Source: Arabidopsis thaliana (taxonomy: Eukaryota > Streptophyta > Magnoliopsida > Brassicales > Brassicaceae). From it: a DNA stretch of 64,000 bases. The position numbers and the translations under genes were made by a program. Shown here in pieces: positions 1-10,887 of this stretch (the stretch's first letter is position 1; each line of letters opens with the position of its first letter). Under the pieces are notes generated by a model. That model made no database searches. It was given only the letters and a program-made list of their open reading frames with translations, and was not told the DNA's origin. The stretch is from the NCBI RefSeq assembly GCF_000001735.4, contig NC_003075.7, positions 13,951,001 to 14,015,000 on the forward strand. Reading direction: 5' to 3'.

Positions 1-3000
1 GAGTGGTTCAATAAAAACAAGGATTAAGTCAGCGAAAAGCAAATTTAACCTTTGGGCGAGCTTTCCTTTGAGCGTCCCTTGCTTTAATACCAGAATCCGG
101 GGTTATATAATCCAACAGGTCTGATACACTGTTATTGGGAAGAAAGCTCATTGGTTATATCACTCAGGACAAGATTTACGCAAGATAGAAATTTGTACTA
201 CTGGTCTAGGCAAATGGTCTGCATTTAAATTTTCATTTTTGGTAGTCAGTTCTATTAATATCTTTTGGCACTCATTTCCATTTTGTAAACAGTGCTATAA
301 GATGGAATGCAAGAGTATAAAATCATATATTTAAAAGACAAATGTTTTATGGGTAATATTAGAAACTAACTATAGAATTGAAAAGAATTGAGTAACTAAC
401 CATTGTCAGTTTTTCTATGGATAAATAACTATATGACGGCATAAGAAAGTACAAAACTATCCTTGCAAGTTGAACCAAAAGTAAGTTTATGCAGATATAT
501 TTGATGTTTTTTAGTAAATCGCATGAAACATGTTAAAATGACACGATATTTATTAAAAAGTGACATTTTTTATAACATACATTTTACACAAATAGCATGT
601 TATATAAACAAAATATCATTTCATTTGAAAAGTTGAACCAGGAGCAAACTTATACGAAGATAAAATAATAGATTTGAGAAAGTTTTAACATTTAAATCAT
701 GTTTTTAGAAGAAATAATAGATTTGAGGGTGTACTCTGACATCATAGCTATTTTGTTAATTCTTTTACAATCCATAGTCATCTAGTGCATATTCTCATGT
801 TTTAATACCTGAGATGGCCTTTGCTGGAAATAGAGGCGTCTGGCTTGGGAGTACCATTTCGTGCAGCTTCTTGCTGTTCCAGAGCTTTGGACTCGAAATA
901 TTCAAGCCACGCAGCCGCATCCTAACATAGTTTTAGAACGTAAGAAACACATTTTAACTGAAACTCCCTGTAAATCATAACTAATTAAGCACCTGTGTCC
1001 GAAGATCCTCAGGGCCTAGTTTTGCTTGTAGAATCTGTAGAGTGGTCTGCTCATGTTGAACGCTCAAGGAGTATGCGTCCATCAGAGAAAGAGCAATAGC
1101 AATGGCATGGTAGCTTGCAGCAGTCTGAAAAGAAACATAACAGTAGTGAATTCATGTTTTAGCGTATCATTTAGCTTCCATGGTAAATTTTACTTATTAA
1201 GCCTAAGCCTTCATAGAATGGGAATTCACTGTCAAAACCGATATCCATAACCTTCATATGGTTTGACTTTCAACCAACTATTTTTACTATTTAGTCTTCG
1301 TTTTCCGTGGTTAGGATATTGCAGAAGATTTTTTTAAGTTTATGGATATCGGTTTGAAAGAGGCCATAAAATTGCAATCAATCAATGTCCTTGCTTAAGA
1401 AAACCAACCTGGATATGATCAGCTCCAAGTAGTCTCTGGTTACATTTCAATGCTTCATGAAGGTATCTTAAAGCCACATGGGCATTCTTCATACCTTCTT
1501 CCATCATTGCTACGTTTATATAAGTGGCAGCTGTATTTGGATGTGATGGTCCACATGTTAGATGCAAAAGATACAAGGCACGGTTGACATACCTACGAAA
1601 AGGAATAACATGTTAGCAAACCGAAGCAATTAAATTTGTAGTAGTTGGCGCTTTGGGAAATGCAAAAAGCATACTTCAAGGCTAACTCTGTGTGCTGAAG
1701 ACGATAATAGAAGACAGCCAGGTCGCCGTAGCTTTTCATTGTGTCTGGGTGATCAAGTCCAAGTTCCCTTTCATTTATGTCGAGTGCTTTCTGCTGATAA
1801 ATGGTAGCCTGAAAAAACAATACTGGTTAGTGCTGTCTGCTGGAAACGGAGTAGGTGAAATTGAACAATGTCTTGGAGACGGTCCAAATTTCTTTCAAAG
1901 AGAATACCTGGTTAAAATCCCCAGTATGGTACAGCACAACAGCGAGAAGACTATACGCTCCAGCGGTCATTCTATGATATGGGCCGCACACAGCTACAAG
2001 CTTGGCCAATGCCTATGGAGTTCATCCCAGAAAATCAGCTTAGTTAGACCATTTGAACAAACATAAATACATCCATGTAAAACAAAAGTTTCAGAAACAA
2101 AATTATCCTTGCCCATGAAAACAAAACACAGTGATTCAATACTTGCATGGTGTTGATAATTCAAACACATTTAAGTAGTTGATAAGAAATAAAAGATGGG
2201 GAAACTTAGAATATGAAAAACAGTGTTCTATTCCTTTGGTTCTTTCATAGAAGAAAGGATATATATAATGGGTGACAACAGAAGAATTAGTATTCTGGAT
2301 AACTGAATTTTGGGAAAGAAGGGACAAATGTATTTAGACTACTCAAGAGAAAGCATCCGTTACATGGTTAGTATATAAAAAGAGGAGTGAGAAAAATATC
2401 AGTTATACCTTGGTGCCATAATTGACAGCATCCTCCAGTTTGCCTTTATCTAAGGAGGTTTTGGATGATTCCAACAAAGTGCGCCCATCTGCGGATGAAC
2501 ATGCTACGTGCTGCACACAAGAGCAGTGTTCTTAAGTAACTGAAACAAATCACTGTTTCATTATAGCTGATTATTACAGTAAGATCGTTATGCATGGTAC
2601 CTTATACACAGGAACCATACTGATAATATCAAACTTCTTAAAAGGATAAGACGTGTCCATCTCATAGTCTTTAGGAACAAGCTCCAGTCCAACCTGAACC
2701 GATGAGTAATGCAACATATGAGAATCTCAGGTTAGATAGTCATTATTGAAAACAAATTTCACTGACAGTTGCAAACCTTGTGTGACAGTCCTCTAAGAAT
2801 GGAAAATTTTCTCAGTTCCTGGCAGCCTTCATGCTTCCAATCCCACCCAAACCTCTTGGAAATGAACGTTTCCACCCAGGTCCACTTAATCTTTTCATCG
2901 TATACACTCTCAGTGTCAGACGGTGTCCCCAATAGGACATTTAAGCATGTTGCTATTGAGGTGGCCACATCAGCGGTGTTTTCAACAGCTGCTACAACAG

Positions 3001-6000
3001 CCTGCAGTATATGCTTGTACGCCCGAACAATCATTTCATGAACACAGAGGGATTGCACATGAGGAAGCTTTTCAGCCAGCTCGACCTAAAAAGAGAGGAG
3101 AAAAGAGTGATTCCTAAAAGAAATGGAGAACTTTGCTTTTCTCTACGTAAGCACATTCTACCATCTAGTTTGACGAGAGCGGGTTCCAAAGACAATAAAA
3201 TGAAATGGTTACCACTCTTCCCAAGGAATGCATTTGCAAGCCTCTGGTGTGCATAAAGTCTGTCAGAGTTCTTCCATCGACGGGTGAGAGTTCAAGAGAT
3301 CCAAAGTCTGCCACCTGCAACATATCAAGTCTAAATTTATGAGGAACTGAGGATTTTCCCTAAACAGGACAAAAGAGATCAAAGAAACTGACCAGTTTTG
3401 GAAGAGCAGTGTCAGTGTAATATTTGCGGGCCATTTCAATCAGCTCTTTGGGTGACTGCAGAACAGGTTCATGGAGAGGGTGAACACAAGGTAAGATTCA
3501 TTATAACAAACTAGGCTAAATAGATACCAGAGATTTATGAATTATAACTTACAACTAGCCTCAACTATAATATCTTATCCACTGAAGAAACAGACAAACC
3601 TTGAGATGGAAACCAGTTTCTGATTCTTTAAGGCGCTGATATGCAGTTTCTGTCACCAGTTCTTTCCACATCTTTTCTATTTCCTCGTTTTGTTTCTCGA
3701 GTTCCTTTTGATCCTCAGTCTCTGATGTATTGTCAGTGTCATTAGCAGGGGCCTCTTTGCCCTGTTCAGTCTTGTTAGCTTTCACATCGATCTTCCTTTT
3801 TATCTCCTTCAGCAGTGCACCTTGCTTTCCAAGACCCTTGACAGCTGGTTCAGGCTTGGGATCTTCAGTTTTCTTAGACTCACTTTTACTTGAAGCTTGA
3901 TTTTGCAGATGTTGCACCCAACAGGCTCCTAATTCCCACCTTATCGGCTTACTATATCTTGAGGGCTCAATCTCCAATTTCTTCAAACTATCCTCGATTA
4001 CTTTCCTCACAAGAGACTTAGCCACACGTATTTGTTCCGAGTCTGCATTTGGTGATCTCTGTGCTAAGCTAGAAGGCGTTGACGACTTGTGCAATAGAGT
4101 TCTCAAGCTGTAAAAGGATTTCCAGAAAAAACTATCTGAATAGTCTATTTCAAAATTCACATATCATATGCCAAAATGTCACAAATTGAAAATTTAGATC
4201 ATGCCAGAAGCCATATGTTCAGCAACACAGACGTGAAGTAAATGGACATGCCTTTTTGATTGAAATCGAAGCCAACTATGAGCAACCATTAAGACCAACG
4301 CATATACAACATGCAAAGATTTTACCTATTTACATTCAGTGCATTTGCACCTCCTTCGGATTGGTCTTCAATGTCAATATCCTGTAGGATATGGCCATCA
4401 TTCAACTTAAATTCAGAAGCAACCTTTACAATGGCTGTACAACCACAATGTCTTACAACCACCACCCCCAAAGTAGACGTATCCTATATGATCAAGGTAA
4501 ATCTCAGTAACAATTCCAGTAAGAGCAAAGCTAAGAAAAGCAGCTGAAGCTAGCAAAATTACATGAACTGTCGCACTCTCATCAGCAGTGATCCCTTTAA
4601 GCAAATTCCTTTGAGCAAGCTCTTCCTGAGAAATCTCCAGAACCTGGGTCCCATCGCTCTTCCGGTCAAGCTTGGCACTGGCGTCAGGATCATCTCTAGC
4701 CACCCTTACGATCAAATCACCTATTCTTTCTTCATGGAAACCCAATGCAGCAGGATCCTTAAGTGAGCATTGATTATTCTCTACTATCTTTTTTATTATT
4801 TCCACTGCTTTGAAAACTGAAACGTCGACAAATAAACTGTGGAGTAGAAAGGCCTTCCTATCTCGAACCTGTCTCTCTTCAGGTGTTTTACAAGGCATTG
4901 CTGCCAAAATGGCAAATTCCTTAGCCCACTTTCTTTTGTCATACTTTCCAGACCGGCCTACCCCACCACCATCCCCTCCCCATGTCTCATCCTCCACTGG
5001 AAGTGACGGAAAAGTAGATGGACTATCTGCAACAACCGGAGGAACTACCCAAGTGTTTGCCCGGAAACCATAAGGAAGGTTGCCAAACTGAAAAAGAACC
5101 AAGAATTATTACATATTGAAGATTCCTATAATCAACTATAGACACCGATATAAGGTATACTTGCAGACCTTATTGTGCTCAATGAAAGCTTTCATAAGAG
5201 CGTCATAAGCCTGCAGCCACAATCAAATATCACCACCGAACAAAAAATAGAACCAAAAATGTAAAAAGGTAGACTTTTTATCACCAAACTGACCGCATCA
5301 AATGGCCGGCTTATCTGTTGCAGCAGCTCAACCAAGGAGTGGCACAGAAGTTGCTGTTTCCCAGGTGGATAAAAACCTGTTCTTGAAGCAACAACCGTGA
5401 ACGGCTTCCCACTTGAAACTTTAATCTGTATTTGACAACAATGGCTTAGCACAATTTCTTAAATCCAAAGTATAGCTTCAAATGAGAGGAGCTCTTACAT
5501 CGATTTGAAACAAATCATCTAATCCTTTATCCTCTTTGGATGGACGAACAGACCTTCTGATGTCTGAAAATTATTTTGTCGGAATCAATAAGCAGGATCA
5601 ACCTCAAAATTCGATTAACAAGCGAATAAGGAAACTCACATTGAATCGGAGGAGTAAGGTAGGAGAATGAGAAAAATTCGTAAAATTGTCCGAGACGAGT
5701 CGGTGGGCACATGTCAATGTCACTCTTGGCCGCTCCTTCCGCCGACTGAGCCTCACATGCGCCGACGGATTTCTTCTCTGATTCCTTAGGTTTAGGGCTG
5801 AGACCGGAATTTGAATCACCGGCATCTTTTTCGGTCGGAGAATCTCCATCCGTCGAGCCTGACTCCTTCTTTTCAGAATCCTTAGGAAGCGTACGAGACA
5901 CCGGGGGTTTCGACGGACCAAATGCGGTGGTGCAAGCGACGATGTCGAGGAGCCGCCGTATGTGCGCGGTGGCTTGCTCCTCCGTATAGTCCTCTGCGAA

Positions 6001-6840
6001 TTCAAAATTAAATAATCCTCTGTGGGCAACCCTAGGGAAGTTATTTCAACTGGAGAATGTAGACCGTTAGATCAAGAAAGAGTACCTTCAACAATAGTGA
6101 GGTGGCAGGGCTTGAGCGATACGATGTCAACGGAATCCTTGAGTTTAGTGCCACGCACCTGCAGCAAAAAGAAGTCAGTCTCACTTCTTCTTTAGGCGGT
6201 AAATTGTCAGATAAAGCTTACTATAACCGTCACTATTTGGGCCTAGGGCCCATTATTAGCAAATGTTGTAAAAATGTTTACATTTTTTTAGCCATGAAGA
6301 ACAAAAGCCACATAAATGTTGATTGAAGAAACCTGGTGAGAGAGAGAGAAGTTGGTGAAGTGGCATGTCTGAACATGGACCGCCAAGAGCTTCCTCACAT
6401 CTAAGATTCTGTCTGTGGAGATACCCTATCATAACATCATCATCATCACAATTCACAACATCATCATCATCAACTTGATAGAGAATCATATTCATTGGCT
6501 TTTGAGTTATAAACAATTTCTCAATCAATGTTTTGTTATTTAGTGTTAAGCTCATCAAACCTTGAGTGTCACTTGGGATTCATCTGGTGTTTCAACACTT
6601 ATCTCAATGACAGTGGGCAAAACTGCACAACCACGCAATTTTTTTAATGTTATCAAATAAAAGAAGAGCTAAGGAAGCAAAAATTGAATTCTCATAATGC
6701 GTGGAGAAACCAAAATGAATCTTAAGATAAGAAAATTTTGAATGGTATTGAATTAGTTTGTAATGAGAACCTTTCTCTTCCTTCTTCTTCTTCTCTCCTT
6801 TACTCTTGTGTGGCTTTGTTTTCCCCGCTTTAGGAGCCAT
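1..6840 (-). CDS. REC2: REC2, Clu-domain and TPR protein (3' end outside window)
   Basis: Clustered-mitochondria (Clu) family protein of the REC group, which in Arabidopsis helps set the share of mesophyll cell volume occupied by chloroplasts (family knowledge). I see 22 coding exons: 6840-6771, 6622-6561, 6425-6333, 6158-6086, 5993-5640, 5563-5499, 5425-5294, 5210-5169, 5087-4563, 4483-4326, 4107-3600, 3455-3393, 3314-3213, 3085-2777, 2693-2601, 2510-2409, 2012-1908, 1808-1675, 1592-1409, 1124-993, 921-809, 128-50. They sum to 1,166 in-frame codons. The N-terminus is lysine-rich ([17 protein letters not shown]), followed by an acidic/serine linker, the Clu core ([17 protein letters not shown], exon 9), and TPR units in the 2012-993 exons ([35 protein letters not shown]). 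The start at 6840 is chosen over the in-frame ATG at 6846 because family members begin MAPKAGK. The rest of the protein lies past position 1. The name is from recall. Confidence 0.93.
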
Positions 6841-9053
6841 TACCAATTCACATAAAACTTACAATTCTGAATTTGATCAAGAAAACTCAAAATTAAGCTA
6901 GCCTTGGATTGAATTATATCCCTAAAGACTTGGCAGGGGAAGTGTGTATTTGAATAAGTGGAGATGAAGGGTGAGGAAGAAGAAGATAGAAGGAAAAAAG
7001 AAGAGAGAAGGGTGTGTGTGTGTGTGTGTGTGTGTATAAATGAGGGACTAGTGGTGGTGACAATGAGGAAGTAAAAGGAAATAAGATACGAGAGGGGTCA
7101 AATAGTGATTGAGAAAATAGAGATAGAGATATAGAGAGAGAGATAGAAAGGATAGGATAAGGTGCGAGGCTATTCTCTCTTCTATTCTCCTTAAGAGTGT
7201 TTTGAGGCTAAGTAAAATTGAGACCTCTCATTTCTTTGTTTGCTTCTTTAACACCTCATCACCAACTTCATCTTTTCTTCTATCTTTCTATATGATTTTT
7301 TCCTTTTTTTTGAACAATTGAATTTAATTTAATGTTTCCCCCTTATTTTCATCATTTTTTGAGATTTCACCCATGACTTTACATATCTTATTATCAATTT
7401 ATTTTAGTTTATTTTACAGTATGGATCTTCGTGTTTATGAACTTTTTGGCTCTTTTGGGCTTTTTTTGCCACAAGATTATTAAGCATAAATTTTTGAATT
7501 TTCAAAAGAAAATTATAAACAAAAAGTTTCAAAATTTCATTTGTGTAGTTTTTTTTTTTTTTTAATTCGTCTAGATTAGTCTTTTTTTTGTTTATTTTTC
7601 TTCTTTAATTCTATTTGCATGGTTGTTACCGTCTACAAAATAAATTGCGCACTTCATCGTTAAAAACGATTTCAAGAAATGATCGTTATTTTTTTTTTGA
7701 AATGATCGTAATTGGTTCGTTGACAAACATATAATTGGATCCATTCATGTGCGCTGCAACTTACTAACATACATCTTTGGGTAGATCTTTTCGTCAGAAA
7801 CACTTTATTTCCGGATTAGTATTGGCAAAACCTTAGCGAGCATTTATATATGTAGTCTTCACCTTCGTAAAATTGTGAATGGCATTCTTTGACAATGATC
7901 ATTGCATAACACCAAAAGTTTACATGTCAAAGATATTCCCTATGCATGATACATTGATACTCATGCTTGGAACTAAGCATCCAATATAAGCTTTCTACCA
8001 TATAGATAGATCTTTAATTTATCAACGCAAATTATGTATTGTCGAATTTTCCGATACCGTACATCCAATTATTTTCTTCTTCGATCGATTTATAAATTAC
8101 AATGTAACATGTTGCTATGATATCAATCGTTAGGAATTTTCCAAGAGTCTGTTAGGAAGTATCACATTTGTTAGGATCGGACACGTGCCATCATGTGACT
8201 TTGCGTTATGTTTCTAATCTAACAAAAAGCCTAGCATATAGAGACCATGATTAGTAGAGACGAACCACGTGAGGGCTCCCTAGATTTTGCTTGAGTCTTT
8301 GTCTTTTTCTCTTTTTGAAAATCCATTTTTACGCGTATGAAGCCTAAAATTGAATGATATGCATAAGGCATCTAGCTATCTATGTGAGAAAGGGGAAAAC
8401 TACTTGACAGAACGTAGACACGGGGAGCTTGAGCAAAGCAATAATATATGTTCAAGGTGACATAGAATCCAGTGGATAAAACCTAACACAAAATGATACA
8501 TTGATATGGGCCATATGGCCCAACGTGTATGAAATGTCCATTTTAAGAAAGAAAGAAAGAAAGAAAACAAGTAGTATATGCATTGACAAAAGGATCAAAG
8601 CTGGAAGAAAGAAACACATAAGGTGGATGAGTCAATTTTAAACAGAGAAGAGACATGTCCAATTGCCTAGTATTATATTTCGCTACAACTCTTTTTTACC
8701 CCCAATAATTTCAAATTAAGATGACTACATGATTGAATTCAAGTTTCCCCTCTCCATGGACCTAGGCAATTTCATTCCACAAATTGTTATTAATCCTTCA
8801 ATATCTGAAAATCATTTTCTATCTTTCCATTTTTCCACGTTTTGTGCTTGAAATGGCTTTCTATATCAAGATTGGTCAAGTCTGCAACACTATAGCTGCC
8901 CAAATCCACTTGGCTGGAGCGCGTCAATTAATATTGTTTATAACACACCTAATAAGACTTAATCATTAATAACTATAGAACATTTCTTCTTCCTAATCTT
9001 TATATATGTAATACTCACATCCATCAGAATTAAGCAAAACGCAAAAACCAAAG
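6841..9053. other. Intergenic: REC2 leader/promoter and promoter of the 9054 gene
   Basis: No convincing gene. The part next to REC2 (6841-7200) is purine-rich on this strand (CT-rich in the sense of REC2) and holds a GT microsatellite, as expected of a leader. The rest is AT-rich. Two CACGTG G-box hexamers, at 8182-8187 and 8266-8271, lie 0.8-0.9 kb before the 9054 start. The short reading frame at 8784-8969 lacks coding character. Confidence 0.6.
7012..7035. repeat. (GT)12 microsatellite
   Basis: Twelve uninterrupted GT units lie in the probable 5' leader or proximal promoter of REC2, beside GA-rich runs at about 7080-7150. It is likely length-variable between accessions. Confidence 0.9.
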
Positions 9054-9308
9054 ATGGGTGAGATGATCAAAGCCAGACGCATACTCCTCTTCTCCATCGT
9101 ATTCCTCTTCTTCTTCTCTCAGGCCTTTCTTTTGTGTTCAGCTGAGGGTGAGCATGGCTCAAGAAATCTCGCAGTGGTGATGAAGAAAAGGGTGAAATAC
9201 AGAGGACCTCGCAACACAACAACATCCTCTGCAGCCTCAACTATTATGTTCCCAGGCTCCTTCCATATTGGTGCTGCTTCCTCTTTACTCCTTGCTCTTC
9301 TTTTATAA
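9054..9308 (+). CDS. Small secreted protein with GPI-anchor-like tail, 84 aa
   Basis: Single-exon gene, probably At4g28085. Residues 1-30 form a strong signal peptide (basic MGEMIKARR, then a Leu/Phe-rich core ending LLCSAEG). The mature part is short and basic in the middle (MKKRVKYRGPRN), then Ser/Thr/Ala-rich (TTTSSAAST), and the protein ends in a hydrophobic stretch (GAASSLLLALLL) with nothing after it, the layout of a GPI attachment signal. A TATA-like element (TTTATATATG) ends about 45 bases before the ATG. Function unknown. It could be a GPI-anchored peptide, a secreted peptide precursor, or a small membrane protein with two hydrophobic ends. The reading frame and signal peptide are seen; anchoring is inferred. 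Confidence 0.75.
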   Translation: MGEMIKARRILLFSIVFLFFFSQAFLLCSAEGEHGSRNLAVVMKKRVKYRGPRNTTTSSAASTIMFPGSFHIGAASSLLLALLL

Positions 9309-9487
9309 GCTCCCTTGTAGTGATCATTATTGTACTGTTTGACAATGATTCATGTAATTTGCTTTTCTCGATTGATTTTGTAGAAATTTCTCAAATGGTC
9401 TAAAATTCTGTTTGTAAATTATTTGCTCTGTTTCAGTATTGTGAAAGTTAATAAGATATTTGAAGCTAACACAAACAAAAAAAGCAG

Positions 9488-9505
9488 TCGGAGAAGCTTC
9501 TCCGA
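9488..9505. repeat. 18 bp perfect palindrome
   Basis: TCGGAGAAGCTTCTCCGA reads the same on both strands. It lies about 180 bases after the stop of the 9054 gene, so it may sit near the end of that transcript. No known binding site is recognised. Confidence 0.85.
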
Positions 9506-9632
9506 TCCCTATGTTTCATTCCAGTTGTTTCTTATCTATAAGAAAAGTCAAAAGTATATGGTCACTTGTCCCACATCTCTACGTATTTGTTTCACCTTAT
9601 CACAATCCTATAACCAAGTCACATAGATCTTA

Positions 9633-9860
9633 CTACACATGCAAACAATTCATCACAGAACCAAGCTGCATGATTCTAAAAGCATCTCTTGACAACCTGG
9701 TTGCTACAGCTGTGTTGATCAAACCATCACTCCAGGTCACGATCGCCCCAGAGATCCGCAGTATCCGTTCATGTGATGCGTGACAAAAGAGTGGTTCAAA
9801 AAGGTTGATTGGAGAATTTTTTTTGTTTTTGTATTCATTATTGTAAATTTGTAATTATCT
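9633..9860 (-). pseudogene. Possible coding fragment without a start codon
   Basis: One minus-strand frame stays open from about 9860 to a TAG at 9633 and reads protein-like near its end (HERILRISGAIVTWSDGL, then NTAVATRLSRDAFRIMQLGS). It has no ATG near its beginning, and the upstream part turns AT-rich. It could be a terminal exon, a fragment copied from elsewhere, or chance. I do not recognise the family. Confidence 0.25.
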
Positions 9861-10243
9861 ATTAATTGTTGAGAGTTGGTCGCACGAAAGTGTCTTTCCA
9901 ACATGTGTCGCCTCTACACGTAACCATCGGACCTTGACCATGTTTTTCTTATTTTTTTTGTAAAACATCGGACGTTGACTTCTGGACCGATTCTATAGTT
10001 TTTCTGCTTACCAAGTTTTTTTTTCTTCTTATTTTTGATTAATGATTATGATGAAAAAGAGAAAAACAAACTATGCACACTCTCAAAACAGAAGTGTTTA
10101 ATTTTTTTTTTTTTGTTATTAAAAATCAAGTGTTTATTCAAGAAGAAAAGATCTCAAACATGTTGAGAGAAAGATGTAACTTTAATCAATTAATGGAATA
10201 AATGAAATTACAAAGAGCAAAGAACAAGAGCAAACGAATAAAA

Positions 10244-10560
10244 TCACGGTGACTGGGCATAGAAAAGTGGACGACGGTACTCATCGAAAAATTGATCACG
10301 ATCCACGTACACGATTGCATAGAGTGCGTAGATGATCCCCGGTACGTATCCCAAGAGCGTTAGGATCAGACATATCATGAATTCCGTCTGCACGTCAAAT
10401 ATGGACAATTTACATATTTATGAGCTCTTGATTCAGACAAAACCAAGATTCAGAGATAAAGAATACTTACAGTGCAACAGCCATGCCTCAGACAAACCCC
10501 TAGAGGAGGGATGAGTATGGCGATCATTATTTCACAGCAAATCTCGCACCCATTCGCCAT
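10244..10560 (-). CDS. RCI2G: RCI2/PMP3 family small hydrophobic membrane protein
   Basis: A 77-residue proteolipid of the low-temperature and salt-responsive RCI2/PMP3 family. It has two coding exons, 10560-10471 and 10387-10244, with the intron falling exactly between codons 30 and 31. Hydrophobic segment 1 (IMIAILIPPLGVCL) and segment 2 (EFMICLILTLLGYVPGIIYALYAIVYV) match the two-helix fold, including the IPPLGV and LGYVPGIIYA hallmarks. The basic/acidic tail after the second helix (DRDQFFDEYRRPLFYAQSP) makes it one of the longer, tailed members. Family members sit in the plasma membrane and affect ion balance under stress. The exact letter (G, At4g28088) is from memory. Confidence 0.88.
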
Positions 10561-10887
10561 TTCTCAATGTTTTGATCCTTTTATTTAGTTACTTTGTTTG
10601 ATCCAAAGGACTTCTTATATAATGGGAAGAGAGACAGAAAGAGAAAACATAGCCTCAAAGCGACAGCGTTTGAAACCAATTGAAAAAGAAAGAACACAAA
10701 TTAAGAAAAGAAGAATAACTATTCAAATGTACAAATATTTCTTCTTCTTTTTTTTTACAAAGATGTACAAATATATATTACTTAAGTATTAATTGTTACT
10801 AGTACAAAGAGTGAAGCTATTTTTAAGCTCTTTGTGTTGGATTGTGCAGAAGATATTCTCTCATATTTTATGTCATGCCAACAGGAT
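10561..10887. other. Intergenic: RCI2G promoter and SKS10 3' region
   Basis: An AT-rich 327-base gap between two genes on the same strand. It would hold the RCI2G leader and the SKS10 3' UTR. No other gene is seen. Confidence 0.6.

Larger units (their letters stand above)
9309..10243. other. Intergenic between secreted-peptide gene and RCI2G
   Basis: This holds the presumed 3' UTRs of both neighbours, an 18 bp perfect palindrome (9488-9505) and an ORF-like scrap on the minus strand (9633-about 9860). The plus-strand frames at 9423-9783 look like chance readings. Confidence 0.5.

Noticed and set aside
3011-3256. Plus-strand frames across REC2 exons 13 and 14
   Set aside because: Antisense shadows of well-supported REC2 exons.
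6238-6260. TGGGCC/GGGCCCA near-palindrome inside a REC2 intron
   Set aside because: A site II look-alike, but it lies within an intron well inside the gene with no nearby start site.
9568-9613. snRNA-type upstream element (GTCCCACATCT) 30 bases before TATAA
   Set aside because: One mismatch to the element and roughly correct spacing, but no snRNA-like sequence or 3' box follows, so chance is likelier.
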